Of a stretch of 64,000 bases of DNA, positions 1 to 10,089 are shown in pieces. The notes below the pieces were generated by a model that was given only the letters and a program-made list of their open reading frames with translations, ran no database searches and was not told the DNA's origin. How positions within the stretch are numbered: the stretch's first letter is position 1; the number at the start of each line of letters is the position of its first letter. The translations under genes were made by a program, and so were the position numbers. The stretch comes from Pegoplata infirma (lineage: Eukaryota; Arthropoda; Insecta; Diptera; Anthomyiidae), in assembly GCA_963921195.1 (NCBI GenBank), contig OY992536.1, positions 237,558,023 through 237,622,022 of the forward strand, given 5' to 3'.

Positions 1-378
1 CTCGAAATCCAAGTGCTGCAATCTTTTGTTAACCGTTGCCTTAGACGCATCCTCGGTATTTATTGGCCAAACATCATCACCAATGAGGATTTATTGCAAC
101 GAACTCGTCAAGCCCCTTTAGAAATGGATATCCGGCGCCGTAAATTTAAGTGGCTGGGGCACACGATGAGGAAGCCAACAAACGATATCACCAGACAGTC
201 CATCGAGTATAATCCTCAGGGATCCAGACGACCTGGAAGACCAGCTAATACATGGAGACGCCAGATGGAAAACGAATTACATGAGAATAATGTTTCGTGG
301 AGCGAAATGAAACTGATGACAACAGATAGAGATGAATGAAAAGCTTTTGTTGAGGCCCTATGTTCCAGTGGGAATTAA
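1..378 (+). pseudogene. C-terminal tail of an RTE-type non-LTR retrotransposon reverse transcriptase
   Basis: The frame is open from the first base and has no start codon here, so the gene enters from the left. The translation includes LRRILGIYWPNIITNEDLL, RRRKFKWLGHTMRKP and GSRRPGRPANTWRRQ. This is the C-terminal region that follows the polymerase domain in RTE-clade endonuclease/reverse transcriptases, which copy their own RNA into DNA at a nicked target. A TGA at 337-339 interrupts the frame. Translation then continues in the same frame as KAFVEALCSSGN to a TAA at 376-378, and relatives that I recall carry tryptophan at the TGA position, so it looks like TGG mutated to TGA. The other domains lie outside the window. 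The family is fairly sure; activity is unlikely. Confidence 0.8.
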
Positions 379-391
379 AGGACTAAATATA

Positions 392-593
392 TATATAATT
401 TGTCATTCTATGCAAAACGCATTGAAATATCGGTCGAGGACCGGTTAGTTGATCCGCAAAGATTTCTAAGACATCTATCTGCTTGTCTGTGTTTTCCGAT
501 AAAAAAAAGTTTTTGATAAAAAAATATTATTTATAAAAAATATTTGATGAAAAAAAAATGTTGATAAAAAAAATTTTGATAAAATCAAAAAAA
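392..593 (+). repeat. Composite A-rich repeat, copy 1, left part
   Basis: It begins with the family's 5' module (ATGCAAAACG, TTGAAATATCGGTCGAGGAC), also found near 26610, 29050, 35250 and 63120. It then runs into GATAAAAAAA/GATGAAAAAA low-complexity sequence. The copy is cut by the reverse-oriented mini-me-like element that follows and resumes at about 1438. No coding potential was seen. Confidence 0.55.
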
Positions 594-1438
594 AAACAAG
601 TAAGAAAATTATAGCCGGTCAAGACCGACCATATAATACCCTACACTAGAGTTTTTATATTTTGTCAAATCTTTAATAAGTGTAAAAAGCACTCACAAAT
701 CAAATTTGATGGACAAGGCTTCTTTTTATTGACAATAAACCGCTTCAACTGAATATCGGGCGAAATTTTCACATAGGACCTAAGTCCAAAAAAATGGTCC
801 GATGATAATCAGATTTGATAAGGTTATTAAAGTACGCGTTTAACATACACATACAAAATTTTAATTAAATATTTTCTATTTTCATGAAATTTGAGAGATT
901 TATGTGAAATTCGGGAAGGTGGTTTGTATGTGGGCTACAAGAAGAACTGGTCCGATTTCTTTAAAATTCGGAAAGGTGATTTGTGTGGATGAAACATGAT
1001 TTACCTGCTAAATTTTGAAAAGATATTTATTAAAATGTGGTTATTAGAGTCATTTGAGCCAAAACTAAAGAGGACCTTTGTATGGGGGCTAGGTCTAAAT
1101 ATGGACCGATTTTTTCCAATTTCAATAGGCTTCGTCCTAGGCCAAAAGAGGCTTAAGTTTCTAATTTCAAGTCAATTGATTAAAAATTGCGACCTGTATC
1201 GTGTTTACACCGTTTACATGGACAGAAGGGCGGACGGACGGACGGACGGACGGACGGACGGACGGACGGACGGACGGACGGACAGACGGACAGACGGGCA
1301 TCTCTAAATCGACTCAATAAGTGATTCTAAGTCGATCGGTATACTTAAAAGTTGGTCTAGGACCAATATTTCAAGTAGTTACAAACATCAGCACAAGCTC
1401 ATTATACCCTGTACCACAGTGTGGTGTAGGGTATAAAA
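594..1438 (-). mobile_element. Mini-me-like element, TACCCTACACC subfamily, reverse orientation
   Basis: Read on the minus strand it starts with TTTTATACCCTACACCACAC, then a GGGTATAATGAG segment, GTTTGTAACTAC, a GGTCC(T)AGACC segment, GAGTCGATTTAG and a long GTCC/GTCT run. Read forward, the plus strand ends with GGTGTAGGGTATAAAA. This layout matches the mini-me elements described from Diptera, which carry a conserved core next to proto-microsatellites. A forward copy lies at 25488-25980. It splits composite repeat 1. No protein is encoded; mini-me elements are thought to be mobilised in trans. Confidence 0.65.
1231..1298 (+). repeat. (GGAC)n microsatellite inside the mini-me-like element
   Basis: There are about 13 uninterrupted tetranucleotide units, followed by units with one change (GGACAGAC). 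On the minus strand this is the (GTCC)n run typical of mini-me elements. It is much longer than in the other copies here (4-8 units), so this copy has expanded. Confidence 0.9.
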
Positions 1439-1840
1439 CTATGAACATAAAATTTATGAAAAAAAAAATTTATTAAAAAAAAAAATTATGAAAAAAAAAT
1501 ATATTGATGAAAAAACATATTGGGGGGAAAAAAATATTGATGAAAAAAATGAGGAAAAAAAACATTGATAAAAAAAATTGAAGAAAACAAATGTTGATGA
1601 AAAAAATATTGATGAAAAAAAAAAATAATAATTATGTTACGTTTTTTTAACCGTTTTTTATGTATCACGAAGTGAATTATTATCCAAGTTTCAAACCCAA
1701 GACACTAAAATTTTTGGTTTTAAAAAAATTAAAACACTAATTCCTATTTTCTTTTTGTTAATTGTTAGCTTATATAGTCATACTGAGGTGGCGTCCTGCA
1801 ACTTTTTTAAAAACATTATCATGTTAAATTGTTGGTTCAT
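1439..1840 (+). repeat. Composite A-rich repeat, copy 1, right part
   Basis: The array of (TTGATGAAAAAAA) blocks runs from 1439 to about 1627. It is followed by a degenerate version of the family's 3' module: AATTATGTTACG, GTGAATTATTATCCAAG, TTTTTGGTTTTAA, GTTAGCTTATATAGTCA and GGTGGCGTCCTGCAAC. The TTCACCAGCTGGTGAA palindrome of other copies is lost here. Confidence 0.65.
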
Positions 1841-3332
1841 TTTAAATAAAATTCTTGTTGCATTAACAAATAATTTAATTGTATTGATAAATTGTGTTGT
1901 TGAAAAAACAAAAATCAAGTAATTTCGTTGTTGTCAATACAATTAAATTTGTTTTTAAATGAGACATTGTGTTTAAAAATAAAAAAAATACAATTTTTTT
2001 TCAGTAAAAATCAGTTCGTAAAATGTATTTCCGATTTTCCAAAAACTCATATATTTTAACAATTTATCTGAGTGTTTAAAAATATCACAATTTAAGAAAA
2101 TCATCTTTTGGGATTATCAAACTTTAAACGTTGGTAACTTACTTGAATTTTTTTCTAATGTTCCTTAAAAAAAATCATTCAGACCAGCTTATAGACTTAC
2201 AAACATTCAAAATAATTCAGAGAATTGCAAACATTTCTAAACGATTTCTTTAAAGTAAATTCAATTTAACTAGAATTGAAACCATAAAACAATACAGAAA
2301 TGATACAAACAATAACATCAATTTTAAATTGCTAACACTATTAAAGCCTTAAGTGATTTATCAAAAATGTTGTTAACAAAAAAAAAAAAAAAAAAACTAA
2401 ACTAAACAAAACAAAACAAAACAAAACAAAACAAAACAAAACAAGTACATTGACTCTTAAATATAGTTCACATACTAAAATATGCAGAAACAGAAGAAAC
2501 TGTTATAAGCGGATAGAAAAGAAAACCGAAAATTAGTATAAAATTTAATGTTTTCAAAAAATTTTAAAGATTTCACTGTTTTTAACAACAGCAAGTCATA
2601 AAGTTTTTTCATATAAAATTGCTAAGTAGAAATATGATAAAAAGGAAGAAGATACAAAAACTAACTGAATCGTGCCCAGCTAGAGGCGTTTTAAATGCAA
2701 TTTTTCATAATTTAATTCGTATTTCTTTAAAACGTTGTTATTAGAGATATGCACGTTTTGTTTGGTAAAGTGAGGTTAGGTTATAAATGAAACATATGGA
2801 CAATCAAAATAATATGTTTGTCTAATCAGAAAAAAAATCTGCTAAAAAAAATACCGAGTTTAAGCCCAACAAGCCAATTAATGATGTTTACAAAAACTAA
2901 AATTTCATAATATGATCCCAAGATATACATTTGCAACAAAATATGCAAAATTATGCACTAACGAATCGAATCCATTTTTAAGCAAACTCTTTAATTTGCA
3001 CAGATATTTGGTTTATGCTGTTCTAAGATTAACAGGAAAAAACATGCATTTGCATGAAAGTCCTCTCCTTGTCAATCACATACAAATTCTTTAAATAGTG
3101 AATACCCCTGATAAATTTGTTATTATAACAACATTATGTCGGCGTGGATAACTTCGCAGATTTTTTATAACTCTTTGGTATATTGATGACAGCTTAGCTA
3201 GACATAAAAAACCTCTGGGAGAGAAGGGAAGAACACATTGGATTATGACTTGAAAGGGCGATTTCATTTCGTTTATATCAGTAATTTAATATTAAACAAA
3301 AGGATTACAGACGATAACTGACGACCTTCACT
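1841..3332. other. AT-rich DNA without a recognisable gene
   Basis: I see no long reading frame, no RNA gene and no clear inverted-repeat ends. At 2378-2444 lies a poly-A run followed by about eight AACAA units. The rest looks like unique or strongly decayed intergenic or intronic sequence. Confidence 0.5.
2378..2444 (+). repeat. Poly-A followed by (AACAA)n microsatellite
   Basis: About 19 A, then ACTAAACTAA, then about eight tandem AACAA/ACAAA units. It could be the decayed 3' tail of a retroposon, but no body is recognisable to its left. Confidence 0.85.
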
Positions 3333-4213
3333 GTGACATGACATAATCCCCACGGACACAACCCCCATTTTCGTTATGGGGATTATGACCAACACGAATT
3401 CGGTCATAATCCCCATAACGGTAGTGGGGACTATGACAGAAAAAAATTTGGACATCATCCCAATAAAAAATGGACATAATTCCCAGTTTTAAGGGGACAA
3501 TGATCACGTAAAAAGTGTACATAATCCCCATTACAGGGATTATGTCTACTATACTAATAGGTTATAATCCCAACAATAATGTGAATTTTTTTTTGTCTTA
3601 AAAGTTTTTCTGCGTAGCCGGCCTTCGGCCTGGCTTAGGGATTACAAACTCCATGCATTAAACCCATAATATGAATTTGGGGTTATGACCGAAAAAGTTT
3701 CGGTCGTAATCTCAACAGGGAAGGGACATAATCCCCATTGGGATTATGACCGTTTTTGAAATGGTCATAGTCCCCACAACTAATATGGGGATTATGTCCG
3801 TAATGTATTAGGTCATAACCCCCATTTCCGTTATGGGGATTATGACCAAATTCATTTCGGTCATAATCCCCATAATGGTAGTGGGGCTATGACTGAAAAT
3901 TATTTGGACATAATCCCAATAAAAAACGGACATAATTCCCAGATTAATGGGGATAATGACCACGTAACAAATGGCTATAATCCCTTTTATGGGGATTATG
4001 TCTTCTATACTAGTTGGGCATAATCCCCAAAATTAAAAGAATTTATTTATTTTAACCTAAAAGTTTTTCTGCGTAGCCGGCCTTCGGCCGGGCTTAGGAC
4101 TTACAAACTCCATGCATTAAACCCACCCTCTCTGCAGAAAATGGGGACTATGACCAAAATTGCTTTGGACTTACTCCCCATAATGTAAATGGGGGTTATG
4201 ACCGAAAAAAGTT
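3333..4213. mobile_element. GGGATTATG foldback element, copy 1
   Basis: It opens with GTGACATGACATAATCCCCA, the terminal sequence of the intact copy at 41017-41603. The interior is a dense mosaic of direct and inverted CATAATCCCC / GGGGATTATG words separated by short spacers such as GACCGAAA and GGTCATAA. Two near-copies of a GC-rich hairpin (GTAGCCGGCC-TTC-GGCC) lie near 3615-3640 and 4073-4100. No protein is encoded. The right end is not clear: the sequence stops at the next mini-me-like copy, and a matching right end lies at 7641-7723. Confidence 0.6.
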
Positions 4214-4717
4214 CGATAGAAATATTTCGCATCGAAATATCGGTCTAGGACCACATAAAGTATATATTTTATTGCTCAGTGATCGATTCTAAGATATTCT
4301 AGCGATGTCCGTCCGTCCGTCTGTCCGTCTGTAGAGGACACCATACAGTCCAAAATAAAAGAGCTAGACTTCTGAAGTTTGGCACGAATATGTCTTATAT
4401 TCCTAGGCAGGTTAGGTTCAGAAATGAACAAAATCGGACCAAGGGAAAAAAAGTTCCCCCTTAAAGAACTAAACTATTTGAAGAAAAACCGAATTTTTTG
4501 CAGGGTTTTTTGTACTTTTCCTAAGCAATTGCAACATTCTTATCTCAGAAGAAGTTCAAAATCGCAAGGGGAAGGTGCCCCCAAACGCCTGCCACCAACG
4601 ACACCCCCCCCCCCCCCCCCCCAAAGAAAAAATACGCCCCCGGATTTTTTTTATATATTTTTTACATTTTGGAGGGTATAAAAGATTCGGTACAGCCGAA
4701 TGTAGCACTCTCATTTG
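4214..4717 (+). mobile_element. Mini-me-like element, 5'-truncated, with poly-C
   Basis: The left end starts inside the family at ATCGAAATATCGGTCT, followed by CATAAAGTATATAT, the GATCGATT core and GTCCGTCCGTCTGTC. The right end is GGAGGGTATAAAAGATTCGG plus a short TTCGG-TACAG-CCGAA hairpin and CACTCTCATTTG, which is the family's 3' terminus. A run of 19 C at 4604-4622 corresponds to G runs in the reverse copies at about 42270 and 57520. No protein is encoded. Confidence 0.6.
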
Positions 4718-5252
4718 TTTTTATACCCTCCACTTAGTGATAGAGGGTATATATAAGTTTGTCATTCCGTTTGTAACTCATCGAAATATCGGTCTGGGAC
4801 CCCATAAAGTATATATATTCATGATCACCGATCTATTTTAAGACATTCTAGCGATGTCCGTCTGTCTGTCTGTGGAAATGGTGATCACGGCCAAAATGTT
4901 ACACGGAGGTGACTGAAACTTTACATATTTATTGGAAGTTCTTCCGAGAAGTTTGGTATTGCATTTGAGCGATATCGGTTCAACGGTTCAAAAGTTATGA
5001 ACGAAAATGTAAGGACACCTCCAAAATTTTAGTACATTCAGCATAACCTAAAAATACAAAATGCTTTAATTCGGCTGCTGGTTGACATATGTGAGCGTAA
5101 TTGAACACCAAATGGTATTTAAACAAGTACGAACACATTTTTTGACAAAAAAAGAAAAAATTTGCGGATTTTTTTTTTACCAAATTTTTTTTTGCGGAAT
5201 TTTTTTTTTTCAAAAATTTTTTTTTTCAAAAGTAATTTCCTTTTAAATTAAG
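4718..5252 (+). mobile_element. Mini-me-like element, CTCCACTTAGTG subfamily
   Basis: It starts TTTTTATACCCTCCACTTAG, then a matching inverted GAGGGTATATATAAG, GTAACTCATCGAAATATC, CATAAAGTATATATATTC, the CGATGTCCGTCTGTC run and a conserved body (GAGAAGTTTGGTATTGC, GGTTCAAAAGTTATGAACG). It ends in T-rich sequence without the usual TTCGGC-GCCGAA terminus, because the next copy abuts it at 5253. The two are therefore head-to-tail neighbours. Confidence 0.75.
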
Positions 5253-6072
5253 TTTTTATACCCTCCACTTAGTGAAAGAGGGTATATATAAGTTTGTCAT
5301 TCCGTTTGTAACTCATCGAAGTATCGGTCTGGGACCCCATAAAGTATATATATTCATGATGCCCGATCGATTTTAAGACATTCTAGCGATGTCCGTCTGT
5401 CCGTCTGTCCGTCTGTCTGTCTGTGGAAAATGCTCTAGCGGACAAACTATTGCACAGAGATGACTGAAACTTAACATATAAATTGGAAGTTCTCCCGAGA
5501 AGTTTGGTATTGCATTTGAGCGATATCGGTTTAGCGGTTCAAAAGTTGTGAACGAAAATGTAAGCACACCTTAAAAAATTCAGTACATTCAACATAACCT
5601 AAAAATACAAAATGCTTTATTTTTTTAAGTGTTTTTATCGGCGCATGCCATATTCTGTTTTGTTATTAAGGGTTTGTGATTGAAGAAGAAAACATTGTAT
5701 TTCTAAAGATTATTTTTAATGTGGATTTATTCCAGACCATGGTTTCTGTAGCCACCTCTACGTCATCAGTGGAGAAAATTACATTAGATAAATTGTTTGA
5801 TTATTTGTAAGACTGTTTTTTCTAAGACTGTTTTTTCTTGCCCTACGGGCAAGTATTCTCAAATATATGCACTCATCTTTAACGTGTATGAACAAATAAT
5901 TCAGCGCTAAAATTGTTATGTGCAAAAACGAGACAAAGAGAGATTAAGGAATGTTGTTGTTTCTAAGGATCGTAATTGTTGGTGTAAAATAAAAATCTTC
6001 TGTTGACGTCACACACTTAACATCTGTAATGAAATACGAACAAACCAAATTCTGCTGTTAGTTTGTCAAGCA

Positions 6073-6152
6073 GGGCGATAGCTCAGATGGTAGAGTACTT
6101 GCTTTGCAAACTGATGGAAAATTTGAAGAACGTGGGTTCTATTCCACTCAGA
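6073..6152 (+). ncRNA. tRNA-Ala(TGC)-like head of a SINE, copy 1
   Basis: It contains TAGCTCAGATGG, a perfect internal promoter A box, and GTGGGTTCTATTCC, close to the B box. The anticodon loop reads TTTGCAA, giving TGC (alanine). The anticodon stem 3' side and the acceptor stem do not pair, so this is a tRNA-derived polymerase III promoter and not a functional tRNA gene. Confidence 0.7.
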
Positions 6153-6651
6153 GTTACGTCTGTTGATGAAAAAACATATAGAAAAAACAGTCTTACAAAT
6201 AATCAAACAATTTATCTAATGTAATTTTCTCCACTGATGACGTAGAGGTGGCTACAGAAACCATGGTCTGGAATAAATCCACATTAAAAATAATCTTTAG
6301 AAATACAATGTTTTCTTCTTCAATCACAAACCCTTAATAACAAAACAGAATATGGCATGCGCCGATAAAAACACTTAAAAAAATAAAGAATTGACAAAAA
6401 TATATGCAAATATATGTCGCCCTACGGGCAAGTAGTCTCAAATATATGCACTCATCTTTAACGTGTATGAACAAATAATTCAGCGCTAAAATTGTTGTGT
6501 GCAAAAACGAGACAAAGAGAGATTAAGGAATGTTGTTGTTTCTAATGATCGTAATTGTTGGTGTAAAATAAAAATCTTCTGTTGACGTCACACACTTAAC
6601 ATCTGTAATGAAATACGAACAAACCAAATTCTGCTGTTAGTTTGTCAAGCA

Positions 6652-6731
6652 GGGCGATAGCTCAGATGGTAGAGTACTTGCTTTGCAAACTGATGGAAAA
6701 TTTGAAGAACGTGGGTTCTATTCCACTCAGA
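6652..6731 (+). ncRNA. tRNA-Ala(TGC)-like head of a SINE, copy 2
   Basis: Essentially identical to the head 579 bp upstream, with the same TAGCTCAGATGG and GTGGGTTCTATTCC boxes. Identity across the whole body between the copies is very high, so the duplication is recent. Confidence 0.7.
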
Positions 6732-7131
6732 GTTAAGTCTGTTGATGAAAAAACATATAGAAAAAACAGTCTTACAAATAATCAAACAATTTATCTAATG
6801 TAATTTTCTCCACTGATGACGTAGAGGTGGCTACAGAAACCATGGTCTGGACAAAATGCTTTAATTCGGCTTCTGGTTGACATATGTTAACATAATTGAA
6901 CACCAAATGGTATTTAAAAAAGTACGAACATATTTTTTGACACAAAAAGAAAAAAATCGCAATTTTTTTTTTTACCAAAATTTTTTTTCGCGGAAATTTT
7001 TTTCAAATTTTTTATTTTTTTTTTCAAAAGTAATTTCCTTTTAAATAAAGTTGTTTGCAATAATCTTTTTTGAAATTGTGGAGGGTATCACTACATTCGG
7101 CAAGGCCGAATTTAACTTTTTTACTTGTTTT

Positions 7132-7205
7132 CAATAATCTTTTTGAAATTGTGAAGGGTATCCCTACATTCGGTAAGGCCGAATTAAACTTTTTTACTTG
7201 TTCTT
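7132..7205 (+). repeat. Duplicated 3' terminus of the mini-me-like element
   Basis: It repeats the last ~70 bp of the element just upstream: CAATAATCTTTTTGAAATTG, GAAGGGTATCCCTACATTCG, GTAAGGCCGAATTAAAC and TACTTG. A tandem duplication of the 3' end is the simplest reading. Confidence 0.7.
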
Positions 7206-7430
7206 CATCAAAAACTTTTTTCCATCATTATTTTTTTTCATCAACATTTTTTTGATAAAAAAATGTTCCATTTGTTTAACAAATGTACAAAAAACAATAA
7301 CAGGACTTTTTTTATTAAAATTTTTTTAATCAATTTTTTTTATAAATTTTTTTTATCAAATTTTTTTTATCAAAAATAGTTTTTTTTTATCAAAAATAGT
7401 TTTTTTTTATCAAAAGCTTCTGTTAAGTTT
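7206..7430 (-). repeat. T-rich (TTTTTTTCATCAA)n low-complexity array
   Basis: Blocks of TTCATCAAAAA and TTTTTTATCAAAAATAG are the reverse complement of the GATGAAAAAAA array of the composite repeats. The conserved flanking modules are missing, so it is a fragment or an independent array. Confidence 0.6.
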
Positions 7431-7640
7431 TGGTCTTTGGCTTGTTTTGACACAAGTAGTAAAATTTTATAGCCAACATTTTTGTTAAACATTTCATCCT
7501 GAACTCCCCCTTTTTCGGAGTGTTTTTTACGATTTGTTAGAATAGAGCCAAAAAATACCGTTATGAGAGGTCGTGGGTGGGTTAATAAGTTTCACAAAAA
7601 CATCTGCCATAATATTTTCTAGAACATTTGCCAAAAAGGT

Positions 7641-7723
7641 CATAATCCACTACCTTAATGGGGAATATGACCGAATTAATTTCGGACATAATGGGAATTA
7701 TGTCCGCAGGGATTATGTCATGT
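7641..7723. mobile_element. Right end of a GGGATTATG foldback element
   Basis: GGTCATAATCCACTACC, CCGAATTAATTTCGG and the terminal GGGATTATGTCATGTCACC match the right end of the intact copy at 41017-41603. It may be the far end of the copy that begins at 3333, separated by later mini-me insertions. I found no matching target duplication to prove that. Confidence 0.5.
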
Positions 7724-8919
7724 CACCAAAAAAACATAGTTTTTTATAGCGATATGGTACAATAATAGGCCAAATGAGGGAAATTTTAACCCCCCCTAAA
7801 AAAATGCAACTGTGATATTTCAAAATGCAGACGCACGTACACTTTTTTGCTTTCCTCTACCAGAATCAATCTTCGGAACCCCTTAATTGTTTTTTCGTGT
7901 TGTACTGTGTAATTTTTATATTGCTAGTCTGGGATTTGAAACCAGGTATTTCAGGTTACAAAGCCCACAGCTCAGCTACTGCATCAACAGTAGTCATTTC
8001 ACTGTTGGTGCTTTAAAATATTTAAAACCTCGTCTTCTCTTTGTATTAAATATGTAGTCTATTTTCATTCGAAAATAATAAAGTGCCACCCATCCACAAG
8101 TATAAAATCAAATATATAAAGTTGGGTTACTATTGGTAGTGGGGGTCTTGTTTGGTTTATTTAGTAGTTGGCCTTTTTTTGGTTCCTCTATTGTGTTTTC
8201 CTGCTGCTATTGTTGATCATTTATGATTTATTGTTTTGTAATGAATATGTTTTATAGTCTCTAAATTATATGTTTGTATGTAGAAATGTTGTTATAAATA
8301 AAAAATATTTTATTTATTTCACATTCTATTTGTGTGAGTTTGGGTTTATCCGCCTTTAGGATAAATTATGGCATATATTAAGGAAAAAATAGGGAAAGAA
8401 AAGGATACAAGAAAATTTATGCGAATATTTTTTCCTGCCACTGTTTTTTTTTTTTTTTTTTTGGCAAATATTTGTATTTATTTGTTATTATATAAATAAA
8501 TAATATAGAAAAAGGGTTTAAAAGTTCAAAAGAAGACAAGGGTCAATCAACTTTTGTTAATTTTTTTTTTTTATTAAAAATATATTGTGTTATGTTTATC
8601 ATAAATTGTAAATTGAAATAAATCAGATGTAGACAAAGAATAATGTATATAAAATTTATAAATGTATGTATATAAAATTTAAATGAAAATTGATGAGTTT
8701 TAATTTTTTTATAAACAAAATCTAAAGTTATGTTGACTTTGATCGACTATTCGATTTTTTGCTACAATTGAAACATTTTGTATTGTAAATTTGCCAGCTG
8801 TTGTCAAAACAATAAACAAAGACACTTACTGTGAAATATTTTTAAAAATGTTTGGAACTTATTCAATTTTCGAAATTTATATAGTAATTCCTTGCGGAAA
8901 TATATTCAGGTTGAGGTGA
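7724..8919. other. AT-rich DNA without a recognisable gene
   Basis: The stretch has scattered poly-T runs (for example 8444-8462) and AATAAA words near 8297. No reading frame resembles a known protein. The text around 8190-8330 reads like a decayed 3' untranslated region, but there is no coding sequence to attach it to. Confidence 0.4.
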
Positions 8920-9175
8920 ACTCAAAAAAAATCGAAAAAAGTTTTACACTTAAAAAAAAATTGTACACTCAAAAAAATTTTACACTCAAAAAAAAATTTA
9001 GTAAATTATTTTTTTTCAAAAATTACAAAAAAATGTTGTCTTACACACAATGAAATATTTCTAATAAAAAATGTTATTTTTTTCACGTTAGAAAATTTAC
9101 TTAAAAAGGGCATTGTAGAGGGTATTCATAGATTCGGCCAAGTCGAATTTAACTTTTCTACACTCGATAAAAAAC
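8920..9175 (+). repeat. Mini-me-related 3' fragment, GTCGAATTTAAC subfamily
   Basis: It has several TTTTACACTCAAAAAAA blocks, then AAAAAGGGCATTGTAGAGGG, TATTCATAGATTCGG and CCAAGTCGAATTTAACTTTT. A reverse copy lies at 60222-60485 with the same order of blocks. Only the 3' portion of the element is present. Confidence 0.55.
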
Positions 9176-9638
9176 TGTATTGTTAGCAAAAAAGCTTGTA
9201 AACCTTCAAGAAAATTTGCTGGTTTTGAACCCACAATTTTTTTGGTAAAGTTTTTGTTTTGCCAAAAATTAGTTAACTGTAATTTTTTTTCCAACTTACA
9301 GGGGAAGTCTCCTTAGTGTCACCCGCGGATCTTTATGGAATTGGTTTTATTTTGTAGATCAGAAAAAAGGGACACGTAGGGGGGATCTGTACCTTATCTA
9401 TACTATATACTATAAAACTCACGGTTCGATATTTCAAATTTCAAATAAAAAACATTATGCAAAAGAATTCATTTACGTCTTAAACATTTTAAATAAACCG
9501 AATGTTAGGGACAACTTTTTGGAAGAAGATTAAGAATTAACAGTAAATTGATGTTTTGGCAGCCAAAAGTTTTAAATAAAAAAGTTTTCAGGTTAAAACC
9601 AGTTATGTATGTCGATAGAATTCAATTTTGACTACCAA

Positions 9639-10071
9639 TTAGAGGTGTCAAACTATCGATAGTACTATTGATAATATCGATAGTATTGATAGTTTTGTGA
9701 CTATCGATTGTGGTTTTTTTGTACTCATTTAACATTGAAAAACAATCAATAGTTTTTAGCCACTATCGAAAGTAAATGATCAACCACTGATTTTATGCGT
9801 AGTACGAATTTATTTCATTTTTGTTTAATTTTGTTATTTATTAAATAAGGAATTAAAGTTATGTTTTGGTTTTGTCTTACCATTATGTATTTAATGCACA
9901 TAAATACGTTCTTACTATGTATTAAACTTTGTAACTATCACGATAGTATCTTCAAAAAAATAAACTATCGATAGTTTTTGTGTTTTGATAATTGAGAGTT
10001 GATATATCGATGTATTTTTTTAAAATATCAAAAACTATTGATAGTGGCCCGATCGATAGTTTGACACCTCA
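9639..10071. mobile_element. hAT-like MITE with ATCGAT-rich ends
   Basis: The ends are inverted: GAGGTGTCAAACTATCGATA on the left and, as reverse complement, the same GAGGTGTCAAACTATCGAT on the right. The flanks ACTACCAA (9631-9638) and ACTACCGA (10072-10079) agree at 7 of 8 positions, fitting the 8 bp duplication of hAT elements. The inside holds many ACTATCGATAGT words and no reading frame. Confidence 0.75.
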
Positions 10072-10089
10072 ACTACCGATATTCCATTT

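Larger units (their letters stand above)
5620..6850. mobile_element. SINE-like insertion with two tRNA-Ala-like heads and an internal inverted repeat
   Basis: It is flanked by a 13 bp duplication. Parts in order: arm R' (5620-5821), body 1 (about 5822-6181), arm R (6182-6383, reverse complement of R', about 200 bp), body 2 (about 6420-6760, a copy of body 1 at an offset of exactly 579 bp) and a truncated R (to 6850). Each body starts with a CTTGCCC-TAC-GGGCAAG hairpin (decayed in the second) and carries a tRNA-like head with A and B boxes. The left edge is a T run, as expected for an A-tailed retroposon in minus orientation, yet the tRNA heads read plus. Arm R' recurs alone at 28511-28695. 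Possible origins are template switching or a later duplication. Confidence 0.65.
5253..7131 (+). mobile_element. Mini-me-like element split by a 1.23 kb insertion
   Basis: The left part (5253-5619) starts TTTTTATACCCTCCACTTAG and carries the TA core, a GTCCGTCTGTC run and the conserved body. The right part (6851-7131) resumes at ACAAAATGCTTTAATTCGG and ends GGAGGGTATCACTACATTCG plus GGCAAGGCCGAATTTAAC and TACTTG. The 13 bp word ACAAAATGCTTTA is present on both sides of the insert (5607-5619, 6851-6863), a target site duplication. Confidence 0.8.

Noticed and set aside
4379..4681. 100-codon frame with a proline run
   Set aside because: The prolines come from the C run of a mini-me-like element; the frame is chance.
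6073..6731. Two functional tRNA-Ala genes
   Set aside because: Acceptor and anticodon stems do not pair; both lie in a repeated retroposon-like unit.
3333..7723. One large GGGATTATG element spanning 4.4 kb
   Set aside because: Left and right ends match the family, but the flanks show no duplication and the middle is a series of mini-me-like copies; kept as two fragments.
8190..8330. 3' end of a host gene with AATAAA
   Set aside because: AATAAA is frequent by chance in such AT-rich DNA and no coding sequence precedes it.
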